Position numbers and translations under genes: made by a program. This document shows, one piece after another, positions 1 through 7,630 of a DNA stretch of 27,500 nt. Each line of letters starts with the position of its first letter. The first letter of the stretch is position 1. This DNA is from Botryococcus braunii (lineage: Eukaryota; Chlorophyta; Trebouxiophyceae). The stretch is taken from positions 5,001-32,500 of the forward strand of contig MVGU01001743.1 of NCBI GenBank assembly GCA_002005505.1, in the 5' to 3' direction. The notes under the pieces were generated by a model. It worked only from the letters and a program-made list of their open reading frames with translations. It was not told where the DNA came from and did no database searches.

Positions 1-1845
1 TGGGGATGCCCATGTGCGAGGGGAGATGTCTGGGTCATCCCATATCATGTCACTTTTACGGTCTAACAGATCCTTTACCTGTGAAATGTCAATCTGCAAG
101 GCTCTATCAAACCGCACATGGTCAGCTATATAGTATCCTAGTTTCTTAAGTTGTTGCATAAGGGTACCCGAAAACGTTTCTCGGCCTTCTACTATTGCCA
201 ACCTAATGTCATGCATGAGGACCTTGTAGTGTAATGAATCAGGTCTCATGGCCGCTATATTGTTCCAAAACCTGGCCATACGTAAGATCCAAGTTGAACA
301 CAAAGAGAATATGTTTAATTCACAATTGATTATTTCCTCAGGGATTGTCCGACGCACCCCCAAAATCTGAGCTAGGACCCGCTTGTGCGCATCCAATAGG
401 GGTATACTACTAGGTTTTGCCGAAGACAATTGCCTGCCTTGAAAGCATCTGAATGCCCAGACTTCACATCCATAGGAGATGAGGGGTGGTAGGCAAGCTA
501 AGTACAGTTCTGTCATGAGCATCATTGACATGTTGCAACCGAGATTGCTATAAGCTCTAGTAAGGTCTTCCCATGCTATCCAGAACCTCTGCTCAAGGTA
601 CTTAATGCCGGCTTGAAGGCCATTCTTGGCATGAATCTGTAATCCAAGGTATTTAACCTCCTGTACCGGACCAATTCTAACCCCTGCAACCTCTAGAGAG
701 GTAGAGGGTGTCCGAGGGTCTGGATTTACTGAAAGGTATTGCGTCTTGGCCCCATTTAGGCGCATGTCCATACTCTTACACCATTCTTGAGTAGCATTCA
801 CCAACACCTGTAGGTCCTCAACTGTAGGCGCGACGAGAACAAAATCGTCCGCAAAACCTAGCACTTGGATACGTATTATATTTAAACGTGTGCCATCAGG
901 TAGCTGAAGGCCAGCCGTGGGACAATGGTGTGCAAGATATCGGGGGAGTCCATCCGACATAATTCCAAATAGTGTAGGGCTAATGGGGCACCCTTGAGGA
1001 ACACCCGCACTTGATTCAAACAACCCCCCATGTTTGCCCTCAATCTTGATCGCCAAAACTGTACTGTCTATTACAGCTTGAGTAGCATAAAGAAAATCCC
1101 CTTGGATTCCCAACTGCTCCAAAATATGCCCTAACTTAAGACGCGATACCCTGTCATAAACTTTAGAGAGGTCCAGGATTGCAAAATGCAGTGGAGTGAT
1201 GCCCATTGCCCAATCTATGAGGTGTTGTATAACAAACAGTTGATGGGTGGTGGACATTTCAGGACGGAAGCCTGTTTGGCAATCAACACGCACACGGTAC
1301 TTCTCCAAGTAAGATACCAGACGCGAGTTCAACACGTTGGCATACAACCTCATAAGAGATTCGCCCACGGCAATGGGACGATAATTTCCTGTGTTATACG
1401 CGTCCCCTTTCTTATATACCGGTGTCACCAACCATACATTTGACTCCGCCGGTATGGTACGTTGTCTAAGCGCCATAGTAAAAGTGTCCGCAATGACCTG
1501 ACTTAACAGGTTTCGTGAGTAAGGATCCCCCGGGTGTGTAAGTGGCTGAGCATACCTAAACAACTCTGTAGGGTAACCATCTTTCCTCGGGGATTTCCCA
1601 TTGGCAAGTGGTCGGAGACCCAGTTCAATTTCCTCGACTGTGAAGGGAGCATTCAGCTCGTCGCACTGGTCGTGACCATGATCTTCGGGGACTTGATGGG
1701 GAGGATATGCCCCAATAGGCAGACCATGCGCGGGCTCTTCAGTTCCAAGACCACTTGCAAGGGAATTTATATAAGAATCCCAAGCTGACAAAACTCTAAG
1801 GGGTTCAGGCAGTCTATCTCTTTCACGCCGAAGGGTTTCCAAAAC
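1..1845 (-). CDS. LINE reverse transcriptase frame, partial
   Basis: I found no stop codon on the minus strand from 1845 down to 1 (615 codons), so this frame is intact and leaves the window. It begins just below a stop at 1846-1848 and has no start of its own, because a single-base frameshift cuts it from the linker frame. Visible RT motifs are: FTVEEIELGLRPLANGKSP near 1650-1590; QTGFR near 1280; the motif A region LDLSKVYDRVSR near 1145-1180; AGVPQGCPISP at 985-1008; LGFADDF at 841-861; and KYLGLQI plus ISYGCEVWA further on. Motif A has Tyr where Phe is usual (VYDRV). The family copies element RNA into DNA at a nicked target site. The frame is too open to be very old. LINE RT is firm; clade and activity are unknown. 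Confidence 0.85.
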
Positions 1846-2449
1846 CTATAGGGGTTGAAATGGTTTTGGTGTACCAATGTTTTAAGCTTTTGGGCCTGGT
1901 ATGCCCTTTTCTTTTTCCTCACAATAGCATGGTACTTACGCTCTAACCTCCGGAACTCATCACCCCGCCATTTGGTTAACATTCCATACCTCCAGACTTC
2001 CCGTTTAAGGGCCCGGCATTCCTGGTCAAAAAAGGGTTGATGTTGACGCCGGTGTCCATTGTGGGGATACCTTTTGTATTGGTCATGCATTCCTGCTTTC
2101 TTTGCAGCATCTTTTATGAGTGCGTAGAGGCAATGAATGCTAGACTTAATGTCCCCATCTTCAACCGCTTTTTCACATTGGCTCATGAGGTTTAACTCAT
2201 CACTCTGTAATGCTTGGACATATATTGATCCATTGCAAATTGGCACCAGCTAATTTGTGACAATGGGTGTCCCCCTTGATCAGAAGAGGGACACGGTCTA
2301 GGATGAATAGGAATAGACAAGGATGCACATAGTGGGAAATGGTCAGACTCTGACCTCTCACAATCAATGCCACTGTCTTCTAGGAAGCCAAACGTGACAA
2401 GAAGATGGGGAAATGTCCCCAATAATCTACTAAAAGCCAAACCTGACAA
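1767..2449 (-). pseudogene. LINE endonuclease end and linker, frameshifted
   Basis: Two overlapping minus-strand frames continue the LINE upstream of the RT. Frame 2449-2192 carries the endonuclease tail (GIDCERSESDHFPLCASL; the SDH triad is typical of APE-type endonucleases). Frame 2246-1767 carries the lysine/arginine-rich linker that leads to NPYRFWK. The join near 2218-2224 looks like a 2-bp insertion in a TATA run. The join to the RT near 1838-1842 looks like loss of one A in an A-run. The N-terminal endonuclease is missing. Frameshifts in short repeats may be real decay or assembly errors. Confidence 0.7.
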
Positions 2450-2482
2450 GAAGATGGGGAAGTGTCCCCAATAATTCTACTC
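2385..2482. repeat. 49-bp tandem duplication at the LINE 5' end
   Basis: The segment starting AAGCCAAACGTGACAAGAAG at 2385 is repeated from 2434 with a few substitutions and one indel near the end. The copy nearer the LINE encodes endonuclease residues. The second copy lies at the truncation edge, so the duplication may have arisen when the 5'-truncated copy integrated. Confidence 0.75.
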
Positions 2483-2486
2483 ACAT

Positions 2487-3238
2487 TCAGACCCAAACAG
2501 TCAATCGTGAGATAAACATATATGTTTATCCACAACTAATACGTATGTTGTATCCACAACTAATATGTATGAAAATGAAAGTATGGCCTTGAACAACCTC
2601 TTTGCAAACGCCGAAGTGAAAGAGGAAGAACTACGGTGGTAAAAATTGCCTCACGTGTCTTCCTGGTGCACCAGGAAGACATACCCCTTCCAACAATCAG
2701 TGATCTTGCTAATAATTGCTAACCTATCAGCTGCATTAACACCGTGTTGAAACCGTTACTCTCATGATACATTTAGCAAAAATTGACCAGCTCCCGCGTG
2801 CTGGTTGTCCCAAACCAATCTCTCTGCGGTGTGTTGTTGCTGCAATTGGCTGTTTCTCAAAACTGCCTGGAACAGCCGATTACCGTTTGCCACGCCTTCC
2901 CCCAACGACTACATGATTTTCGCATTGTTGTAGTACTTCGAATCTGGGGATTCCAGCAAAGCCAACGTCCTTCTCAGCACACACCAGACCAACAAAACCA
3001 TCTATGCTGTAACACGGAATCCCATGAGAACTAATTCTGTCCTGCATTTCAAGCACTTTGCAGGATTGCGTCCGTGAAACAGAATGACAACATCAGTACA
3101 ACAGCACAACTAAAACCATTAGGGTCCTTTCCACTTCATTCCACAGTTAACCATCAAAAGACCCATGCAACGCAGAGAATACACTTGCAACGCAGTTGAC
3201 CATCAAAAGACCCCTGCAACGCATGCGAGCGCGTTTGC
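2487..3238. other. Intergenic stretch, no gene seen
   Basis: No convincing coding or splice structure was found on either strand. It contains a short tandem of TATG/ATCCACAACTAATA motifs (about 2518-2570) and one perfect palindrome at 2656-2681. It would include the 3' UTR and downstream flank of the minus-strand gene that ends at 3400. Confidence 0.5.
2656..2681. repeat. Perfect 26-bp palindrome
   Basis: TGTCTTCCTGGTG is followed directly by its exact reverse complement, with no spacer. It is a self-complementary site able to form a cruciform. It is not part of a recognised element. Confidence 0.9.
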
Positions 3239-3275
3239 GTGCGCGTGCGTGTGCGCGCGCCTGTGCGCGCGCGCG

Positions 3276-3357
<82 letters not shown>
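3239..3357. repeat. GC/GT to CA dinucleotide tract
   Basis: Alternating GCGT/GC (to about 3282) passes into an uninterrupted CA run to 3357. All open frames across it (CVCV, THTH or ARAR repeats) are artefacts. On the minus strand it lies 43 bases after the stop codon of the host gene ending at 3400, so it would be a GU-repeat in that 3' UTR. Confidence 0.95.
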
Positions 3358-3360
<3 letters not shown>

Positions 3361-3399
3361 CTAAAGAAAAGAAAAGGGGAAGGACTTACTTCTGAGATA

Positions 3400-4890
3400 T
3401 TATGGCCTCAAATTTAAGAAGTCGTCCAACTCGTCTTCCTGCAATCATCAGTTCCCACCAAAGTTCATCAACCATAACTAAACCAAGTTTCATCAAAATC
3501 AAAAGATTGCTGCATACGTAGTGAATAAAGAATAACTAACAACGTGAAGCAGATGAATCATTTTTACCTGGAGGTCCATGAGCTCGGGATCAACAAGGGA
3601 CGCGTTGACATCAACCTGCACCATATTGTACCAGCCTGTCAAGAGTGAGTATGTTTCAAATAACAGAACTATACCTAAAAAAAAAGACATACATTGTCCC
3701 TGCTCATTTACATTATATCCGTTTGACTGTGATATAAAGGCAAATATTTGAAGGTTAGCAGCAGCGACAGCTCAAAAGATTACTATCTGCAAAGGAGCAA
3801 CAATGCAAGCAGACCAGGAAATCACGAGGGCTGCAAACTCACGAATAGCATATGTACCTGCTGGCCGGCGACATGCAACATCTGCCGTAAAGGTTGCTGA
3901 TGTCCACTGCCAGACTCCTGCAGCAAGAGCAGAAACACTTCAAGGAGGAGCTCTGCACGCCTGGATTTCAAGGTCGAATGCAAAAAACAAGCAGCAGCAG
4001 CGACTGAACAAAGGATTTACTATCTGCAAGCAAAGATGCAGCGATGCGAGCAAGGCTGGAAATCGTGAGGGCTCCAAAAGTCAAGCACAGCGTGTACCTG
4101 CTGCCTCGGGACATGAGACATCTGCTGAAAAGGTTACTGATGTCCACTGCCAGCCTCCTGCAGCAACAGCAGAAACACTTCAAGGAGAAGATCTGCACGC
4201 CTGGCAGTCAAGATCGAATGCAAAAAACAAGTAGTAGCAGCAGCGACAACACAAATGATTACTTTCTGCAAGAACAAAAGCATCAATGCAAGAAAAGCAG
4301 CAAATCATGAAGGCTCCAAGAGTCAAGAACAGTGTGTACCTGCTGGCTGGCGACGTGCGACATCTGCCGACAAGTTTGTTGATATCCACTGCAAAACTCC
4401 TGCAGCAAGAGCAGAAGCACTTCAAGGAGGAGCTCTGCACGCCTGAATTTCAATGTCGAATGCAAGAAACAAGCAGCAACAGCGACAGTTGAAAAGGATT
4501 ACTCTCTGCAAGCAAACAAGCAGCGATGCAAGCAAAGCAGGAAATCACGAGGGCTGCAAAGTCACGAACAGCATATGTACCTGCTGGCCGGCAACGTGCG
4601 ACATGTGCCGTAAAGGTTGCTGATATCCCCTGCAAGACTCCTGCAGCAAGAAAATAAACATTTCAAGCCTAGAATCTACATGTTGAAGGAAAGTGACAAG
4701 CTAGGGGACGCAGTAAAGTTACCTGCCACGAATCGGTGCAGTCAGATCCGAAAGGGATACAGATTGCCGGCTCCTGCCACTCCATCCCTTTTCTCCTTGT
4801 TCCGAAAAAGATTCACTTTCAAATGCGCATTTACAAAGAGCATCTTCCAGGAAAGTTTGGCACAGAGGAACGGCCAAACAGTGGCCTAAA
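3400..4890 (-). CDS. Host gene, 3' part, with tandemly duplicated exon-like units (model)
   Basis: Manual exon model on the minus strand; the protein is not recognised. The terminal exon is 3438-3400, coding EDELDDFLNLRP then TAA, after acceptor GATTGCAG. The preceding exon is 3635-3568 (68 nt), coding VDVNASLVDPELMDLQ, with donor CAG/GTAAAA. The junction is in phase 0 and reads as a continuous acidic tail. Upstream lie four 60-nt blocks, 3917-3858, 4157-4098, 4399-4340 and 4640-4581, each between TGCTGCAG and GTACRY. Before these, a frame from about 4880 to 4723 (SEQGEKGWSGRSRQSVSLSD and surroundings) ends at CAG/GTAACT. Implied introns are about 82-222 nt. The phase is unresolved: the frame from the upstream exon runs through all four blocks as R-S-L-A-V-D-I-S-N-L, but the frame that fits the 3568 exon is a different one. 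The gene may therefore be decayed, alternatively spliced, or missing an exon in my model. Earlier exons are not visible; the transposon complex lies there. Confidence 0.45.
3759..4690. repeat. Four tandem copies of a ~241-bp unit
   Basis: Equivalent points recur at 3858, 4098, 4340 and 4581, a spacing of 240, 242 and 241 bp. Shared segments include ATCTGCCG..., CTCCTGCAGCAA and CTTCAAGGAGGAGCTCTGCA. Copies differ by scattered substitutions and small indels, but the 60-nt block between the splice-like signals is the same length in all four. The last copy (4581-4690) degenerates at its right end. Confidence 0.85.
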
Positions 4891-4896
4891 TCTTTT

Positions 4897-5076
4897 AGAC
4901 CACCGCTATATGGGGATCTGGGGTGGTACTCGCGGAACAATTCCACCGCTTCTCGGTACCAGGGGATTTTTCGAAAACCCTCGGCTTCGCCTCGGGTTTT
5001 CGAAAAATCCCCTGGTACCTCGAAGCGGTGGAATTATTCCGCTTGTACCACCCCGATCCCCATATAGCGGTGGTCT
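4897..5076. repeat. 180-bp near-perfect palindrome (foldback or MITE-like)
   Basis: Arms of about 83 bp begin AGACCACCGCTATATGGGG and end with the inverse CCCCATATAGCGGTGGTCT. They surround a short centre (TCGGCTTCGCCTC) that is itself partly self-complementary. Only about six arm mismatches and one single-base indel are seen. There is no coding capacity. The shape suits a foldback element or a two-TIR MITE. The right arm's outer 35 bp recurs at 22188-22222. No clean target duplication was found. Confidence 0.85.
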
Positions 5077-5092
5077 TGTGGCATCCTTTACC

Positions 5093-6438
5093 GGGTTCCG
5101 TGCCCAACGGTACCCCCACAAAATTTTTCGGTTAGTTAGCGAGATTCAGTCGGGCTGCGGGGTTATAAATGTAGGTTCGAATCGATTGGTCGGATCGCCA
5201 CCCGGGTTTGTGAGGCCCCGGGACCTAGCACTTGGGAGGGACCTACTGGACCGCTCCCGGTCTTGCGACCGGTCTTTCGGACGATAACCGGAGGCTGGCT
5301 CCGATCGCGGTTAGGCTAGCACGGCTCTGACTGGTGGGGCTGGACTCGTGCTGGACCTTGTGGTTAAAGAGTTATTAGATTACTATCGGTTTTCTTAAAA
5401 GGTTTCTGTTCTCCAGGATGTGTGTTTTCTTCCTATTGTGTTTTCTTGAAGTTCATCCGGGTCTTCCGGATCAGGGTTTAGGCGGCTTACGGCTACGTCG
5501 CGGCGATTGCTCAGATGTTTCTCTGCTGTTGTGAGGACCTAGAATATGAGTATTTCGAAGTCTCTGTGGGGTCGGATGGTGGTGTGCGTTTGATCTCGTG
5601 GTGAGGCTTGTGAGGCCGTGTATGGTGTAAGTTTGTCGTCTTACTTACAAGGGTATTGTTCTACTCACGTTTATCTTTCAACTTGACAGGTTAATTATGA
5701 CTATATTATTTCACATTCAGTAGGAATTTGGGTGTTACCAGGCAAATTAACGGTTATCACCGGGACGATCAATGGCCTAACTCGGCAAGTCAGTGGTGTC
5801 ACAAAAAGTACTATTATACTGCAAGTGATGTGTTTCAGAAACAATTCCAAATAACAGGTCAAACAATCAACATCCCTATTTCGCCGGGGGCCGCGGACAG
5901 ACACGGAGTTGGGGCGCTATGCTTTACACGCAACTTTCCGAATTATACTGTTGCTTGTGGGCCGGAGGCTGAGCCCCTAATATACACTCTCCTCTAGTAA
6001 TACTTACAGCTTCCCAAGCCGTATTAACACATGCCCTCACATGATCAAGGGCGGCTAAAACACTGCCAACACATCGATCAGCGGACGGCTAAAAGTCAAA
6101 GTTCCTCGTGCCGAGCTGCATGGCACCTACCGAGTACCAAAGTCTCCGCGAACATTCAATTCCAACCGTTGCTTCGAATGAAAGCACCGGAATACACAAT
6201 TTTGCCCTTAGGACCTAAATCAGGGACAAATACCCCAGTCCAGGTACAAAAGGGTAAAGACAGGCGCCATTTTTCCACGACTTTATGAAACGTCAAATAA
6301 GAGCCATAATAAAAGCTGTACAAGTCCGATTGAGGGTTGTTTACTTATCACCTTTGTGGCTACGCCAAATACACACATTGTCAGTTTAAATCAATCGGAT
6401 GGCCACCAATGTACACGGTCACACTCCAGTTCACGACA
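5093..6438 (-). repeat. Probable 3' LTR of the gypsy element
   Basis: Aligns without indels to 20830-22175 at a constant offset of 15737, with three substitutions seen (5646, 5990 and 6004). Read on the minus strand it starts TGTCGTGAACTGG and ends CGGAACCC. The adjacent inner side has a purine tract at 6448-6463. The small ORFs inside are present in both copies only because the repeats are nearly identical; none resembles a known protein. Confidence 0.75.
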
Positions 6439-6447
6439 TATGTGGCA

Positions 6448-6463
6448 TCCTTTCCCCCCCCTT
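6448..6463 (-). other. Polypurine tract candidate of the gypsy element
   Basis: Minus strand AAGGGGGGGGAAAGGA lies 9 bases from the edge of the shared LTR sequence. Plus-strand DNA synthesis of LTR elements starts at such a tract, normally directly beside the LTR. The 9-base gap (TGCCACATA) starts with TG and may be the true LTR start, lost from the other copy. Confidence 0.5.
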
Positions 6464-7630
6464 AAAGGAGAGAAAGTCTGGAACGACTTTCGAGAGTGTT
6501 TGTCGAGAGGACTAAAGAGCATAAAGTACAATGCCTATGACATAAGGTACAAATAGTATGGGTATTCAATTCTGTCTTGTACTCACGCATGTAGGAATTC
6601 TTTCCTCCTCTAAGGGTTGGTCTTACTAATATCTTCGTGATATCATAATGTATTGAACTTAATATAATTTACTGAATAAGGTACAACATGTACTGCATCA
6701 AGTGTACTGCATATGGTCATCAAGGGATGCCCATTTTACACCACCAGAGTTCGAATGCATCAGATTGCTTCCACCTTGAAGGTGTACATGTCTGATAAAA
6801 GCAAGTTTCTCGGGACTAGAGCCGGTGTGACATCCTTTCTCCATCTTTGGGCTTCCAAACCCTCCAAATTCAATTGGTCCAGCCAGATTATTGCTCTGAT
6901 GCGCCGAGGTATTGCATATTCCTTGTTAAGATATCCATGATAGTAGAACGACTCCAATTGTGTCGGCTGCATGCGGCACGCTTGGTCTTTGCTCATTGTT
7001 CCTTGAACAGCTCCTTGTACTTCGTCCTTGCCGCAAGGTACTTTGTAGGTATCGTTGTCCATTGCTGCGCGTTGGGAAGGTGATTCATAATGCACCGCCT
7101 TTGCGGCATCACCGTTGTTCATCGGGGACCCTTGGCCCATGAGTATAGATGCGCGGGGCTGAATTGCTCTTCGCTTACATATGCCATCCAATTCCAAACT
7201 CCAACATTCCCTCAAGATACTGCTTTGGCTCAAGTCCTTTGAAGCAAGCTTCTTCTCATTCACGGTCTTTCTTCGTAGGAAGGATGCGACCTTCAGCACT
7301 CTACCGGTAGTGGTATAACTTACTTTAAACATTTTCAATGCGTGCAATACTATTCCTTTTCTAATTATTTCCTTTAATCCTTTTAGTGGTGGCTGGGATG
7401 GTACTTCCCAACGGTGGGTATTGATTCCCTCCAGGTCTTTCCTTTAGAATTTTGGGAAACAAGCGTGCTGCCGTCGTAGTACTCCTTAACAATGTCAAGT
7501 CGGCCCTCGTACCATGGTACTGTCCTTGGGCCAAATCCTCTGGTGGCCTTTCGTACAAGTGGCCAGTTGCGGGTCCTTCATTCAATAGGGAATTCTTTGG
7601 CGGCAAAATAGTAGTTCTGGGCCCGGCGTG
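6464..7630 (-). other. Gypsy 3' internal region without recognisable integrase
   Basis: This 1.2 kb lies between the pol stop and the 3' purine tract, where gypsy elements carry integrase. A minus-strand frame is open from 7443 to 6760 (228 codons, no ATG near its start), and a second one covers 7606-7361 in another phase. Neither shows an HHCC zinc finger or a D,D-35-E core. The long frame contains FYYHGYLNKEYAIPRR near its end and matches nothing I know. It may be a decayed accessory ORF or the residue of a deletion. Confidence 0.45.

Larger units (their letters stand above)
1..2486 (-). mobile_element. LINE (non-LTR retrotransposon), 5'-truncated, runs off left edge
   Basis: Read on the minus strand, the segment gives in order the C-terminal end of an endonuclease (SDHFPL motif near 2325), a basic linker, and a long reverse transcriptase with a GVPQG box and an FADD active site. 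The order endonuclease-linker-RT is that of APE-type LINEs. The endonuclease lacks its N-terminal part: recognisable coding ends near 2450, inside a 49-bp tandem duplication, so the copy is 5'-truncated. Two frameshifts separate the three reading frames, near 2220 and near 1839. The 3' end lies beyond position 1. The clade cannot be assigned by eye. Confidence 0.85.

Noticed and set aside
3147..3417. Several overlapping open frames with CVCV, THTH or ARAR runs
   Set aside because: They are translations of a dinucleotide tract. The same holds for frames at 22402-22898, 25225-25747 and 25943-26727.
5170..5200. tRNA-like stretch GGTTCGAATC followed by GGATCGCCA in the LTR
   Set aside because: It resembles a pol III B box, but the flanking bases do not pair into a T stem and there is no acceptable anticodon arm.
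5728..5997. 89-codon frame repeated at 21465-21734 and an 85-codon frame at 6031-6288 repeated at 21768-22025
   Set aside because: They lie in the two nearly identical LTR-like repeats, so their duplication is no evidence for coding. No domain was seen.
5090..6440. The 1.35-kb repeat as an independent transposon with a 13-bp target duplication
   Set aside because: The second copy has no such flanks, and both copies bracket a gypsy internal region with a purine tract and a possible primer site. LTRs explain this better.
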